DNA from: Mycolicibacterium grossiae
Lineage (GTDB): Bacteria; Actinomycetota; Actinomycetes; Mycobacteriales; Mycobacteriaceae
Direction of reading: 5' to 3'
Assembly (NCBI RefSeq): GCF_008329645.1
Contig: NZ_CP043474.1
Span: forward strand, 3,224,001-3,288,000
Length of the DNA stretch: 64,000 bases
Shown here piece by piece: positions 51,268-60,751 of this stretch. Both the position numbers and the translations under genes were made by a program. Position 1 is the stretch's first letter, and each line of letters opens with the position of its first letter. The notes under the pieces were generated by a model. That model saw only the letters and a list, made by a program, of their open reading frames with translations, searched no databases and was not told the origin of the DNA.

Positions 51268-52775
51268 GAGACCACCGTCCGAATCCTCTTGTCCGTCACG
51301 CCGCTTCCGGTCACCCTGTCCGCGGCCAGTTTGCCCGACAGGATCGCCGTGGGCACGCCGACGCCGGGCACCGTCGACGAGCCGGCGAGCACGGCGTTGT
51401 CGATGCCCCGCACGGTGTTCGCCGGCCGGAACGGCCCGGTCTGGGCGAAGGTGTGCGCCAGCGCGAACGGGGTGCCCGCGGCCATGCCCTGACGTTCCCA
51501 GTCGGCGGGGTCGATCACGTGCAGCAGATCGGCGTCCTCGGCGACCCCGGGCAACCGGTCGCGGACGGCGTCCAGCATGCGCTGCACGTAGTCGTCGCGG
51601 GTGGCCGCCCAGTCGATCCGGCCGACCTGGGTGTTGGGCGCGGGCGCCAGCACGTACAGCAGGTCGCGGCCGGCGGGGGCGAGCGTCGGGTCGCCCGCGG
51701 TGGGACGGGTCACGAGGATGGACGGGTCCCTCATGACCCGGCCGTCGTCGATGATGTCGCGGAAGGTCTGCTCCCACGCGTCGCCGAAGAGGATGTTGTG
51801 ATGTCCCGCAATGTCATTGGTGACCGCGCGGCAGCCGACGTGGGCGACCACGGCCGACGGCGCGGGCCGCAGCCGCAGCGCCCGGCGCGGTGTCCGGCCC
51901 AACAGCCGGTAGGTATCGGGCAGTTCGGTGGTGAGCACCACCGCGTCGGCGGCGAACCGCTCACCGGTGTCGGTGTGCACCGCCCGCACCCGCGACCCGT
52001 CGTGATCGAGCGCGGAAACCGTGGCACCGTAGACGAATTCGACACCCGCGTCGGCCGCGGCGGCGGCCATCCCGTCGGGCAGGGCGCGCACGCCGCCCTT
52101 GGGGAAGTACACGCCGGCGATGGTGTCCATGTAGGCGATGACGGCGTACACCGCCAGCGCGCGCTGCGGCGGCACGCCCGCGTACAGCGCCTGGAAGGTG
52201 AAGACGCGCTTGAGCCGCTCGTCGGTGATGAACCGGCCGACCACCGACTCCCAGCGCCGGAAGCCGCCGAGGGCCACCAGCCGGGCCAGCTGCGGCGTCA
52301 CCAGGGACAGCGGGGAATCGAAGTTGCTGCCGATGAAGCCGTCGAACTCGATCTCGTACAGCCGCGACAGCCAGCGGCGCAGTTCCAGGTAGCCGTCGGC
52401 CTGTGCCCGGCCGGCGAACCTTTCGATGGCCGTCGCCATCGCCTGCGCGTCGCCGTGCACCTCGAGGCTGCTGCCGTCGGCGAAGGACGCGCGGTAGGCG
52501 GGGTCGACCGGCAGCATCTCGACGCGTCCCGCCAGCGAGTCACCGACGGCGGCGAACGCCTCGTCGATGATGTCGGGCATGGTCAGCACCGTCGGCCCGG
52601 TGTCGATGAGGTGGCCCCGCACGTCGGCGCGGCCCACCCGGCCGCCGGGGTGCTCGCCGCGTTCGACGACGGTGACCTTGCGGCCCCGGCCGGCGAGGTG
52701 CAGAGCGGCCGCCAGCCCGGACAGGCCGGCGCCGACCACCACGACGTCGTCGGTGGGCCCGCTGAGGCTGCGCAT
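51264..52775 (-). CDS. crtI: Phytoene desaturase CrtI
   Basis: A 503-residue FAD enzyme that desaturates phytoene towards lycopene. N-terminal VVVVGAGLSGLAAALHLAG and HPGGRVGR bind FAD; DTGPTVLTMPDI and the C-terminal signature VLAGSSTVPGVGVPTAILSG are typical of the bacterial CrtI family. ATG overlaps the crtE stop by one base. The number of steps (neurosporene or lycopene) cannot be read from sequence. Confidence 0.95.
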   Translation of the reverse strand: MRSLSGPTDDVVVVGAGLSGLAAALHLAGRGRKVTVVERGEHPGGRVGRADVRGHLIDTGPTVLTMPDIIDEAFAAVGDSLAGRVEMLPVDPAYRASFADGSSLEVHGDAQAMATAIERFAGRAQADGYLELRRWLSRLYEIEFDGFIGSNFDSPLSLVTPQLARLVALGGFRRWESVVGRFITDERLKRVFTFQALYAGVPPQRALAVYAVIAYMDTIAGVYFPKGGVRALPDGMAAAAADAGVEFVYGATVSALDHDGSRVRAVHTDTGERFAADAVVLTTELPDTYRLLGRTPRRALRLRPAPSAVVAHVGCRAVTNDIAGHHNILFGDAWEQTFRDIIDDGRVMRDPSILVTRPTAGDPTLAPAGRDLLYVLAPAPNTQVGRIDWAATRDDYVQRMLDAVRDRLPGVAEDADLLHVIDPADWERQGMAAGTPFALAHTFAQTGPFRPANTVRGIDNAVLAGSSTVPGVGVPTAILSGKLAADRVTGSGVTDKRIRTVVS

Positions 52776-53905
52776 CAGGCGGCCCGATCCGTGCAGACGG
52801 CGGCCATGTCGGCCAGGGCGGTCCTCGCGACGTCCGGCATGTCACCAGTCTCGACAAGGTCCAGCGCGTGCGCCAGCCTTTCGTCGATCATCTGCTCGAT
52901 CCACTCCGGTGCGCCGGCCGCGGCGATCAGCCGCCGCCAGCGCTCGACGTCGGCGGCACTCAGGTCCGAGGCGTTCATCAGGTCGGTCATCTCCCGTCGG
53001 GTGGTGGCATCGGCGAGGTGGTGGGCCGCGACGACGACGCTGGTCGCCTTGCGGTCGGTGAGGTCGGAGGCGATCGGCTTGCCGGTGACGGCGGGGGTGC
53101 CGAAGACGCCGAGCAGGTCGTCGCGCAGCTGGAACGCCTCGCCGACGGCGTCGCCGTAACCGCTCAGGCGGGTCATCACCCGCGGGCTGCAGTCGGCCAG
53201 CGCGCCGCCGATCTCGAGCGGTCGGCGCACCGTGTAGTTGCCGGACTTGCGCCGGGCCACGTCGAGGACGCGTTCCAGCGGGGGCAATCCCGCCGCGTCG
53301 TTCACCAGGTCGGCGAACTGGCCGACGGCGAGTTCGGTGCGCATCTCGTCGTAGCGGGGCCAGGCCCGGTCCAGCGCGGCGGCGTCGAGGCCGCTCTCGC
53401 GCAGCATGCGTTCGGCCCACACCAGGCACAGGTCGCCGAGCAGCACCGCCGCGGACTCCCCGAAGCGCTCGGGCGAGCCGGAGAGGCCGTTCGCGCGATG
53501 CCACGACGCGAAGCCGACGTGCGCCGCGGGCCGTCCCCGTCGCGTCGCCGAACGGTCCATGACGTCATCCTGCAGCAGGGCGAAGGCGTGCAGCAGTTCG
53601 AGGCTGGCCGCGGCGTCGAGCACCGGGCCCACGGGCTGTGCGTCGCCCCGGCACAGCCAGCCGACGTAGAGGAACGTCGAGCGCAGGCACTTGCCGCCGT
53701 CGACGAATCCGCGCAGGACGTCGAGGACGACGTCGGCGCCCGCGAGGTCGGTGGCGCAGCGCGTGGCGACGAAGTCGCCGACGCGGCGCAACACCTCCTC
53801 GCGCAGATCGCGCCGCCAGTCGTCCGCCGTCGTCAGTTCGGCGAGTGCGCCGTGTGTCACCGCCGTCGTCAGGGGTGCCCTGCCATGGTTCGAACCGCCG
53901 CTCAT
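52775..53905 (-). CDS. crtE: Geranylgeranyl diphosphate synthase CrtE
   Basis: A 376-residue trans-prenyl diphosphate synthase with first Asp-rich motif DDVMD (113-117, in LLQDDVMDRSATRRGRP) and second DDLLG (262-266, after AFQLR). It supplies C20 GGPP to CrtB. The start is taken at ATG 53905 (MSGGSNHGR); the frame stays open upstream for another 120 codons, but that part reads through the preceding intergenic DNA and gene end. First gene of the six-gene operon. Confidence 0.92.
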   Translation of the reverse strand: MSGGSNHGRAPLTTAVTHGALAELTTADDWRRDLREEVLRRVGDFVATRCATDLAGADVVLDVLRGFVDGGKCLRSTFLYVGWLCRGDAQPVGPVLDAAASLELLHAFALLQDDVMDRSATRRGRPAAHVGFASWHRANGLSGSPERFGESAAVLLGDLCLVWAERMLRESGLDAAALDRAWPRYDEMRTELAVGQFADLVNDAAGLPPLERVLDVARRKSGNYTVRRPLEIGGALADCSPRVMTRLSGYGDAVGEAFQLRDDLLGVFGTPAVTGKPIASDLTDRKATSVVVAAHHLADATTRREMTDLMNASDLSAADVERWRRLIAAAGAPEWIEQMIDERLAHALDLVETGDMPDVARTALADMAAVCTDRAA

Positions 53906-54032
53906 ACTCGCATGATCCCCGTCATCACCCCGCGCTTCTACCCGCATCCCGGTCGGGGAATCGGCCCGAAAGATTTTGTTCAGAATTCGAAGTCTCCCAC
54001 CTGTGAACCGGGCCACACCGAAGGGGACACCG
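53906..54032. other. Intergenic region upstream of crtE
   Basis: This 127-bp gap should carry the crt promoter. The stretch around 53970-53995 is locally A/T-rich on both strands (GAATTCTGAACAAAATC on the minus strand). A GGGTAG on the minus strand (53938-53943) recalls the SigF -10 element, but no matching -35 is visible. I cannot name a promoter with confidence. Confidence 0.35.
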
Positions 54033-55484
54033 TCACGGCGCCAGCGACGGCATCCGGCGGATGCCGAACTCGCGCCGCAGCACCGTGCGGGCCGCGTAGT
54101 ACCCGGACATGCCGTGCACCCCGGTGCCGGGTGGGGTCGCCGAAGAACACAGGTAGGCCCCCGGTATCGGGGTCGTCCACGGGTTGGCCCGCAGTGTGGG
54201 TCCGACCATGGCCGCGAACAGCGTCGCGCCGCCGACGATGATGTCCCCTCCGACGTAGTTCGCATCGTGATCGGCCATCCGGGCGGCGGGCACGCAGCGC
54301 GCCGCCAGCACCAGGTCGCGGAAGCCGGGGGCGGCCTGCTCGAACTGGGCGGTGATGGTCTCGGTGAGGTCGGCCGTCGAGCCCGACGGCACGTGGGCGT
54401 AGGTCCATAGCGGCCGGCGCCCCTGGGCGTCGATGCGCGACGGGTCGGCCAGGTGCGGCAGCGCGGCCAGCGTCATCGGCCACTCGGCGTGGCGGCCCGC
54501 GGCGACCTCGCGCTCGGCGAGCGCCATCCTGGCCCGGGTGCCGCCCAGGTGCACGGTGCCCGCGCCGGCGAGACGCGGGTCGCGCCAGGGGATGTCGCCG
54601 GCGAGCACGAAGTCGACCTTGCACACGCCGGGCCCGAAGCGGTAGCGCCGCAACGCCTTCGCGTACCGCGCGGGGACGGCGTCGCCGTAGACGTCGAGCA
54701 GCGCGGTGGGCGCCGTGTCGTACACGACGACGCCGCCGGGCGGAGAGGTCACCCGGTGACCCAGGACGAGTTCGCCGCCGTGCGCGCGCACGTCGGCGAT
54801 CAGCGCGTCGGCGATCCGCTGGGTGCCGCCGACCGGCACCGGCCACCCGGCGGTGTGCGCGACGGTGCCGAGCATGACGCCGGCGCCGCTGTTCACCGGA
54901 GACGGCACGCGGTGGATCGCGTGCACGCCGACGCCGGTGAACAGGGCACGCGCGTCCTCGCCGCGCAGCACGTTCCACGCCGGGCTGCCCATGGCCAGCA
55001 CCCGCAGCCCGGTACGCACCGTGGTCGGCAGATCCGGTGGCAGTGAACGCTTGTCGCCGAGGAAGAACCCCAGCACCCCGTCGACGTGCTCGGTGAGCGG
55101 GCCGAACAGGCGACGCCACGAGGCGCCGTCGTCGAGTTCGGCGCACGTCCGGTCCAGCCGGTGGTACGCGATCGCCGCCGGACGGCCGGGCAGCGGGTTG
55201 GCGTAGGACACCTCCGGCGCCACCAGGTCCACGCCGCGGGCCGCGAGGTCGAACTCGGCGAAGAACGGGGACGCCCTGCCCAGCGGGTGCACTGCCGAGC
55301 ACACGTCGTGCCGCACGCCGCCGTACTCGGGGTCGGTCGCGGTGCGGGCGCCGCCGCCCGCGGTGCTCTGCGCCTCGAGCACGCGCACCCGCAGGCCCGC
55401 CCGGGCCAGGACCACGGCGGCGCTGAGCCCGTTCGGTCCGCTGCCGACCACGGTGACGTCGACGTCCGTCTCGTTCCCGCCCAC
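54033..55484 (-). CDS. FAD-dependent oxidoreductase, phytoene-desaturase-like (Rv2997-like)
   Basis: About 483 residues. FAD-binding VTVVGSGPNGLSAAVVLARAG at the start (split as VTVVGSGPNGLS and AAVVLARAG) with EAQSTAGGGART; the C-terminal ATPPGTGVHGMSGYYAAR resembles the CrtI/PYROXD2 family signature. It sits beside serA in divergent orientation as Rv2997 does, so it is probably a core mycobacterial gene and not part of the carotenoid insertion. GTG 55484 is chosen because it follows a CATGAT box by six bases; ATG 55505 is possible. Confidence 0.85.
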   Translation of the reverse strand: MGGNETDVDVTVVGSGPNGLSAAVVLARAGLRVRVLEAQSTAGGGARTATDPEYGGVRHDVCSAVHPLGRASPFFAEFDLAARGVDLVAPEVSYANPLPGRPAAIAYHRLDRTCAELDDGASWRRLFGPLTEHVDGVLGFFLGDKRSLPPDLPTTVRTGLRVLAMGSPAWNVLRGEDARALFTGVGVHAIHRVPSPVNSGAGVMLGTVAHTAGWPVPVGGTQRIADALIADVRAHGGELVLGHRVTSPPGGVVVYDTAPTALLDVYGDAVPARYAKALRRYRFGPGVCKVDFVLAGDIPWRDPRLAGAGTVHLGGTRARMALAEREVAAGRHAEWPMTLAALPHLADPSRIDAQGRRPLWTYAHVPSGSTADLTETITAQFEQAAPGFRDLVLAARCVPAARMADHDANYVGGDIIVGGATLFAAMVGPTLRANPWTTPIPGAYLCSSATPPGTGVHGMSGYYAARTVLRREFGIRRMPSLAP

Positions 55485-55505
55485 GACCCGATCATGGCAG
55501 CCCAT

Positions 55506-55511
55506 TAGTCT
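55506..55511 (+). promoter_or_regulatory. Putative -10 box for serA
   Basis: TAGTCT is followed by six bases and the GTG at 55518, a leaderless arrangement. Divergent transcription of the FAD oxidoreductase starts only about 30 bp away, so the two promoters overlap. Confidence 0.55.
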
Positions 55512-55517
55512 GACCGC

Positions 55518-57104
55518 GTGAGTCTCCCCGTCGTTCTGATCGCCGACAAGCTGGCCGAGTCGACCGTCGCCGCCCTGGGTGACCAGGTGGAGGTGCGCTG
55601 GGTCGATGGTCCGGACCGGCCCAAGCTGCTCGCCGCCGTCCCCGAGGCCGACGCCCTGCTGGTCCGCTCCGCGACCACCGTGGACGCCGAGGTGCTCGCC
55701 GCGGCGCCCAAGCTGAAGATCGTCGCCCGCGCGGGCGTCGGCCTCGACAACGTCGACGTCGACGCCGCCACCGCGCGCGGCGTGCTCGTCGTCAACGCCC
55801 CCACCTCCAACATCCACAGCGCCGCCGAGCACGCGCTGGCGCTGCTGCTCGCCACGGCCCGACAGATCCCGGCCGCCGACGCGACGCTGCGCGCCCACAC
55901 CTGGAAGCGGTCGTCGTTCTCGGGCACCGAGATCTTCGGCAAGACCGTCGGCGTCGTCGGCCTCGGGCGCATCGGCCAGCTGGTGGCCCAGCGGCTGGCC
56001 GCATTCGGCGCGCACATCACCGCCTACGACCCCTACGTGTCGCCGGCCCGCGCCGCCCAGCTCGGCATCGAGCTGCTGCCGCTCGACGAACTGCTGGGAC
56101 GCGCCGACTTCATCTCCGTGCACCTGCCGAAGACCAAGGAGACCGCCGGACTGTTCGGCGCCGACGCGCTCGCCAAGACCAAGCCGGGCGTCATCATCGT
56201 CAACGCCGCGCGCGGCGGTCTGATCGACGAGCAGGCGCTCGCCGACGCCATCACCAAGGGACACGTGCGCGGGGCCGGGCTCGACGTGTTCGCCACCGAA
56301 CCCTGCACGGACAGCCCGCTGTTCGACCTCCCGCAGGTCGTCGTCACGCCGCACCTCGGCGCGTCGACGGCCGAGGCGCAGGACCGTGCCGGCACCGACG
56401 TGGCGGCGAGCGTGAAGCTGGCGCTGGCCGGTGAGTTCGTGCCCGACGCCGTGAACGTCGGCGGCGGCACGGTCGGCGAGGAGGTCGCGCCGTGGCTCGA
56501 CCTGGTGCGCAAGCTCGGCCTCCTGGTGGGGGCGCTGTCGCCGGAGCTGCCGACCACCCTGTGCGTGCAGGTGCGCGGTGAGCTGGCCTCCGAGCAGGTC
56601 GACGTACTGCGGCTGTCGGCACTGCGCGGCCTGTTCTCCGCGGTGATCGAGGAGCAGGTGACGTTCGTCAACGCCCCGGCGCTGGCCGCCGAGCGCGGCG
56701 TCGAGGCGAGCATCGACACCGCCTCGGAGAGCCCGAACCACCGCAGCGTCGTCGACGTGCGCGGCGTGGCCGCCGACGGCTCGTCGGTCAACGTGGCCGG
56801 CACGCTGTCCGGCCCGCAGCAGGTCGAGAAGATCGTGCAGGTCAACGAGCGCAACCTCGACCTGCGCGCCGAGGGCGTCAACCTGATCATCAACTACGAC
56901 GATCAGCCCGGCGCGCTGGGCAAGATCGGCACGCTGCTGGGCAGCGCCGGGGTCAACATCCTGGCCGCGCAGCTGAGCCAGGACGCCGACGGCGGGGGCG
57001 CCACCATCATGCTGCGGCTGGACCGGCCGGTGCCCGACGACGTGCTGTCGCGCATCGGCAGGGAGGTCAGCGCCGCGACGCTGGAACTGGTGGACCTGTC
57101 GTGA
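55518..57104 (+). CDS. serA: D-3-phosphoglycerate dehydrogenase SerA
   Basis: A 528-residue long-form enzyme, first step of serine synthesis. Substrate domain, then NAD domain with [18 protein letters not shown] (about 149-167), catalytic motifs [21 protein letters not shown] and [10 protein letters not shown]. An intervening (ASB) domain and a C-terminal ACT domain (about 455-528, [19 protein letters not shown]) match M. tuberculosis SerA1 (Rv2996c), which is serine-inhibited. The leuB GTG overlaps its stop. Confidence 0.97.
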   Translation: MSLPVVLIADKLAESTVAALGDQVEVRWVDGPDRPKLLAAVPEADALLVRSATTVDAEVLAAAPKLKIVARAGVGLDNVDVDAATARGVLVVNAPTSNIHSAAEHALALLLATARQIPAADATLRAHTWKRSSFSGTEIFGKTVGVVGLGRIGQLVAQRLAAFGAHITAYDPYVSPARAAQLGIELLPLDELLGRADFISVHLPKTKETAGLFGADALAKTKPGVIIVNAARGGLIDEQALADAITKGHVRGAGLDVFATEPCTDSPLFDLPQVVVTPHLGASTAEAQDRAGTDVAASVKLALAGEFVPDAVNVGGGTVGEEVAPWLDLVRKLGLLVGALSPELPTTLCVQVRGELASEQVDVLRLSALRGLFSAVIEEQVTFVNAPALAAERGVEASIDTASESPNHRSVVDVRGVAADGSSVNVAGTLSGPQQVEKIVQVNERNLDLRAEGVNLIINYDDQPGALGKIGTLLGSAGVNILAAQLSQDADGGGATIMLRLDRPVPDDVLSRIGREVSAATLELVDLS

Positions 57105-58117
57105 GCCTGAATCTCGCCGTCATCGCCGGCGACGGCATCGGTCCCGAGGTCATCGCCGAGGCGCTCAAGGTGCTCGACGCGGTGCTGCCGGGCGTCTCGC
57201 GCACCGAATACGACCTCGGCGCCCGGCGCTACCACGCGACGGGGGAGACGCTGCCCGACGGCGTCGTCGACGAGCTGCGCGGCCAGGACGCCATCCTGCT
57301 CGGTGCGATCGGCGACCCCTCGGTGCCTAGCGGTGTGCTGGAGCGGGGACTACTGCTGACGCTGCGCTTCCAGCTCGACCACCACGTCAACCTGCGGCCG
57401 TCGCGGCTGCTGCCCGGGGTGTCCAGCCCGCTGGCCGGTGACCCGTCGATCGACTTCGTCGTCGTGCGCGAGGGCACCGAGGGCCCGTACACCGGCACCG
57501 GCGGCGCGATCCGCACGGGCACGCCGCACGAGGTGGCCACCGAAGTCAGCCTCAACACGGCCTTCGGCGTCGAGCGCGTCGTCCGCGATGCGTTCGCCCG
57601 GGCCGCCGCGCGGCGCAAGCACCTCACGCTGGTGCACAAGACCAACGTGCTGACGTTCGCCGGCCGACTATGGGCACGCACCGTCGAGGAGGTCGGTCGG
57701 GAGTTCGGCGACGTCGAGATCGCCTACCAGCACATCGATGCCGCGACCATCCACATGGTCACCGATCCCGGCCGGTTCGACGTCATCGTCACCGACAACC
57801 TCTTCGGCGACATCATCACCGACCTCGCGGCCGCGGTGTCGGGCGGCATCGGGCTGGCGGCCAGCGGCAACATCGACGCGACGCGCACCAACCCGTCGAT
57901 GTTCGAGCCGGTGCACGGCAGCGCGCCGGACATCGCCGGCCAGGGCATCGCCGACCCGACCGCCGCCATCATGTCGGTGGCGCTGCTGCTCGCCCACGTC
58001 GGCGAGGACGAGGCGGCCGCGCGCGTGGACCGCGCGGTGGAACGCCACCTCGCGACCCGCGGCGACGAGCGGCTGTCGACGTCGGCGGTCGGCAATCGGA
58101 TCGCCGGACTGCTTTAA
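57101..58117 (+). CDS. leuB: 3-isopropylmalate dehydrogenase LeuB
   Basis: A 338-residue beta-decarboxylating dehydrogenase of leucine synthesis. Seen: [11 protein letters not shown] at the N-terminus, [10 protein letters not shown], the catalytic Lys in VHKTNVL, and the metal site and signature [20 protein letters not shown], with [15 protein letters not shown] for NAD binding. GTGA overlap with serA. Its TAA shares four bases with the stop of the convergent monooxygenase-like gene. Confidence 0.97.
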   Translation: MSLNLAVIAGDGIGPEVIAEALKVLDAVLPGVSRTEYDLGARRYHATGETLPDGVVDELRGQDAILLGAIGDPSVPSGVLERGLLLTLRFQLDHHVNLRPSRLLPGVSSPLAGDPSIDFVVVREGTEGPYTGTGGAIRTGTPHEVATEVSLNTAFGVERVVRDAFARAAARRKHLTLVHKTNVLTFAGRLWARTVEEVGREFGDVEIAYQHIDAATIHMVTDPGRFDVIVTDNLFGDIITDLAAAVSGGIGLAASGNIDATRTNPSMFEPVHGSAPDIAGQGIADPTAAIMSVALLLAHVGEDEAAARVDRAVERHLATRGDERLSTSAVGNRIAGLL

Positions 58118-58440
58118 GCCCGCTGGTGCACCGACTCGACGGTGTACCAGTGCGGGTCAAAGCCGTCGGCGATCTCGGCTGCCTCGCGCATGTGCGCCTG
58201 CGCCGCCGGGTTCTCGCGCATGGCGGCGCACGCTTCGGCGTCCGTCCACTGGGCGTAGTTGACGACGCGGGAGCCGTCGGTGCTGACGTGGATGTTGGCC
58301 GAGACGAAACCCGGCAGGTAGCGAATGACCTCGTCGGTGGCGGCCGTCAGGACGGCGGCCAGGGCGTGCGCGCGTTCCGGGGCCACCGTGAAGACGTTGA
58401 TGAGCGTGGCGCAGGACGCGTGCGGGTCGATGGTCGTCAT
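58114..58440 (-). CDS. Antibiotic biosynthesis monooxygenase (ABM) domain protein
   Basis: A 108-residue ferredoxin-like alpha/beta barrel protein of the ABM family, with [39 protein letters not shown] and [12 protein letters not shown]. Such dimers act as cofactor-free monooxygenases on quinone or anthrone-like compounds. AAGGAG precedes the ATG. It is divergent from a MarR regulator across a 66-bp dyad-bearing region, so it is likely the regulated target. Confidence 0.88.
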   Translation of the reverse strand: MTTIDPHASCATLINVFTVAPERAHALAAVLTAATDEVIRYLPGFVSANIHVSTDGSRVVNYAQWTDAEACAAMRENPAAQAHMREAAEIADGFDPHWYTVESVHQRA

Positions 58441-58451
58441 CGGGACTCCTT

Positions 58452-58509
58452 CATGTCAGGTTCCTTACTTACATGGCGCACGGTAGCGCCTTGTAAGGTT
58501 CCTGTCATG
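58452..58509. promoter_or_regulatory. MarR-type operator and divergent promoter
   Basis: CATGTCAGGTTCCTTAC (58452-58468) and GTAAGGTTCCTGTCATG (58493-58509) form an inverted repeat with 14 of 17 positions paired. Both also contain AGGTTCCT in direct orientation. Between the arms is GGCGC-ACGGTA-GCGCC. A -10 box TAAGGT (58494-58499), seven bases before the MarR ATG, lies inside the right arm, so binding should autorepress marR; the left arm covers the region just upstream of the ABM gene. Confidence 0.65.
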
Positions 58510-58944
58510 TCGACCGTCGAAGCCGGTGCCGGCTACCTGGTGAAGCGAGTGCAGCAGGCGCTGCGGCGCCGCTGCGATGCCGCACTCCGTCCCTCCGGGC
58601 TGTCCATGGCGCAGTACACCGCGCTGCGCGCCCTCGCCGACCATCCCGACGCGTCGGCGTCGGACCTGGCGCGGCTGTGCTTCGTCACCCGACAGTCGCT
58701 GCAAGACGTGCTGGGCGGTCTGCGCGCCGCCGGCCTGGTCGACGGCGACGCGACGCGACGGCGGGGCCGCTCGGTGGCGCTGACGCTCACGGGCGAGGGG
58801 AGCGCACGGCTCGCCGCTGGGCACGAGGCGGTTCTCGCCGTCGAGGACGAGATGTGCCGGGGGCTCGACGCGACCGCTCGCGACCGGCTCGCCGAGGCGC
58901 TCACCACGTGCGCGCACAACCTGGAAGCCGACCCGGCCCCGTGA
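58507..58944 (+). CDS. MarR-family transcriptional regulator
   Basis: A 145-residue winged-helix regulator. The recognition region reads SMAQYTALRALADHPDASAS, DLARLCFVTRQSLQDVLGGL, and the wing RRRGRSVALTLTGEG. Its gene is divergent from the ABM monooxygenase and overlaps (GTGA) a small membrane protein gene, so it probably controls both units through the dyad in its own promoter. The ligand is unknown, phenolic or quinone-like compounds being common for the family. Confidence 0.9.
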   Translation: MSTVEAGAGYLVKRVQQALRRRCDAALRPSGLSMAQYTALRALADHPDASASDLARLCFVTRQSLQDVLGGLRAAGLVDGDATRRRGRSVALTLTGEGSARLAAGHEAVLAVEDEMCRGLDATARDRLAEALTTCAHNLEADPAP

Positions 58945-59519
58945 GGCGACTGCGCGACGCGGTGACGGTCACCCACCAGTGCTGGCTCTTCGCCATCGGG
59001 TCGACGCTGTTCGCCGTCGCGACCGTCCCCGGCACGGCCCTCGGGGTGTCCGCCGCGAACGCCCTCTGCTTCGCCGGCTCCTGGTTCTTCACCACCGCCG
59101 GCTGGATCCAGCTGGTCCGCTCCGGACCCGAGGGAAGCGCCGAATGGCTCTCGGCGGCAACCCAGTTCGCGGGCACCGTGCTGTTCAACGTCAGCACCGG
59201 AGCGGCCGTCGTGGCGCACGAGGTCATCACGCAGCGGCGACTGGTGTGGATGCCCGACGCCGTCGGATCGATCGCCTTCCTGGCCAGCGGTGCGCTCGCG
59301 CTGGCGGCAGTCGGCTGGTGGGCGAGATCGGTCGTCGGCGCAGCGGCATGGGTCAACATGGCCGGTTGCCTCGCGTTCGGCGCCAGCGCGGCAGGCGCCT
59401 TCGTGCTGACCGCCGGCGGCATCGCCGATCAGGCCGTCGCCACGGCCGGCACCTTCGTCGGGGCGCTGTGCTTTCTGGTGGCCGCCCTGATGGGACTGCC
59501 GCGCTTCGCCGACGGCTAG
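58941..59519 (+). CDS. Unrecognised integral membrane protein
   Basis: A 192-residue protein with about five hydrophobic segments (near 16-50, 75-97, 105-127, 133-155, 163-185). GSWFFTTAGWIQLV and GTVLFNVSTGA suggest a YrhK-like membrane fold, but I do not claim it. No signal peptide is separate from the first segment. It is co-transcribed with the MarR gene (GTGA overlap) and may be an exporter or sensor partner of the MarR system. Its stop shares CTAG with the MFS gene stop. Confidence 0.75.
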   Translation: MRRLRDAVTVTHQCWLFAIGSTLFAVATVPGTALGVSAANALCFAGSWFFTTAGWIQLVRSGPEGSAEWLSAATQFAGTVLFNVSTGAAVVAHEVITQRRLVWMPDAVGSIAFLASGALALAAVGWWARSVVGAAAWVNMAGCLAFGASAAGAFVLTAGGIADQAVATAGTFVGALCFLVAALMGLPRFADG

Positions 59520-60739
59520 GCCGTGCTGGCGTCGGATGCGTTGCTGCGCAACGGATCCGACGCGACCGGAACCAGCGGCACGGCGATCAACGGCAGCACC
59601 GCGCACACCGCGAACGCGACGGGATAACCCGCCACGGCGATCAACGCCCCGAACGCGGGTGGCACCACCCCCGAGGTGAACAGCTGGCTGGTGTTCTGCG
59701 TTCCCAACGCCCGGCCGCTCCAGAACGGGCCGGCGATCTCGGCGATCGCCGTGAAGGCCAACCCGTTGTCGGACACCGTCACCACCGACGCGGCCACCAG
59801 GATCACCACGCTCAGCGGCGACCCCCACGCGTCGGTCACCGCGAGCAGACCCATCGCGACGGCGGCCGCCACCGCGATGGTGCGCACCGGATGGAGCCGG
59901 GATCCGACGGCGTCGGACCACCGCCCCGCGGCGATCCGGCCGCCGGCGCCGAGGAGTTGGGCCACGGTGACCAGGGCGCCCGCCGACGCCGCCGACCAGC
60001 CGCGGTCGGTGACCAGCCACACCAGCGCGAAGGTCCACACCAGCGCCTGCGGCGTGACCAGCAGCACCGACACCGCGTGAATGCGCCACAGCGCCGACGA
60101 CCCGCGGTAGGGGTTCGCCAGGTGCTCGGGCGGCGCGTCGGCGCGCGGCGGCCGCGGCGGATCGAGCACGCCCAGTGCGCTGATGACGGCTGCCACCGTG
60201 CACGCCACGGCAGGAAACAGCAGAGCCGCGCCGATCCCGTGGTGTTCGGCCAACCGCGGAATCACCAACGCGCCCAACCCGACTCCGAGGGGCTGCGCGG
60301 TCTGGCGGATCCCCATCGTCAGCCCGCGCTGGTGCGGCGGGAACCAGCCGACCACCAGCCGGCCGCTCGCCGAATTGCTGCTGGCGGCCGCCATGCCCCC
60401 CAGGAACAGACACACCGCCACGGCGATCAGCGAGTGCATCGCCGCTGCGGCGAATGCCGCTGCGGCGGTGAGGGCGGATCCCACGGCCAGCACGAGGCGT
60501 TCGCCGACCCGGTCGACCACCCACCCCCAGGCGATCAGCGTGACCACCATGCCGAAGCTCGGCATCGACGCCATCAGCCCCGCCTCGGCGAGGTCCAGGC
60601 CGAGTTCGGTGTGCAGCGTGGGGATGAGGAACGCGACGCCGTTGATGAACACGTTGGAGAACAGGGTGGCGGCCAGGGCGATGACCAACATCGACCATCG
60701 CCGTCCGGTGCTGATCGCGTAGTCGGCCATATTCGCCAT
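59516..60739 (-). CDS. Major facilitator superfamily transporter (Rv2994-like)
   Basis: A 407-residue MFS protein with about twelve hydrophobic segments. The loop 2-3 motif is WGWVVDRVGERLVLA (GxxxDRxGxR type), and PPHQRGLTMGIRQTAQPLGVGLG is in the second-half-type TM5 region. Substrate unknown. It corresponds in place and strand to Rv2994. Starts at ATG 60739; ATG 60727 (MADYAIS) is a close alternative. Confidence 0.88.
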   Translation of the reverse strand: MANMADYAISTGRRWSMLVIALAATLFSNVFINGVAFLIPTLHTELGLDLAEAGLMASMPSFGMVVTLIAWGWVVDRVGERLVLAVGSALTAAAAFAAAAMHSLIAVAVCLFLGGMAAASSNSASGRLVVGWFPPHQRGLTMGIRQTAQPLGVGLGALVIPRLAEHHGIGAALLFPAVACTVAAVISALGVLDPPRPPRADAPPEHLANPYRGSSALWRIHAVSVLLVTPQALVWTFALVWLVTDRGWSAASAGALVTVAQLLGAGGRIAAGRWSDAVGSRLHPVRTIAVAAAVAMGLLAVTDAWGSPLSVVILVAASVVTVSDNGLAFTAIAEIAGPFWSGRALGTQNTSQLFTSGVVPPAFGALIAVAGYPVAFAVCAVLPLIAVPLVPVASDPLRSNASDASTA

Positions 60740-60751
60740 GGTGCCACCGCA

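Noticed and set aside
54033..55484. The FAD oxidoreductase as a carotenoid desaturase of the crt operon.
   Set aside because: It resembles the CrtI superfamily, but the same gene sits beside serA in M. tuberculosis (Rv2997), which lacks the cluster, and a 127-bp gap separates it from crtE.
54033..56741. A 902-codon minus-strand frame joining the FAD oxidoreductase to DNA opposite serA.
   Set aside because: The upstream half is antisense to serA, has the low-complexity Arg/Gly/His composition of a GC-driven shadow frame, and the FAD motif shows the real gene begins near 55484.
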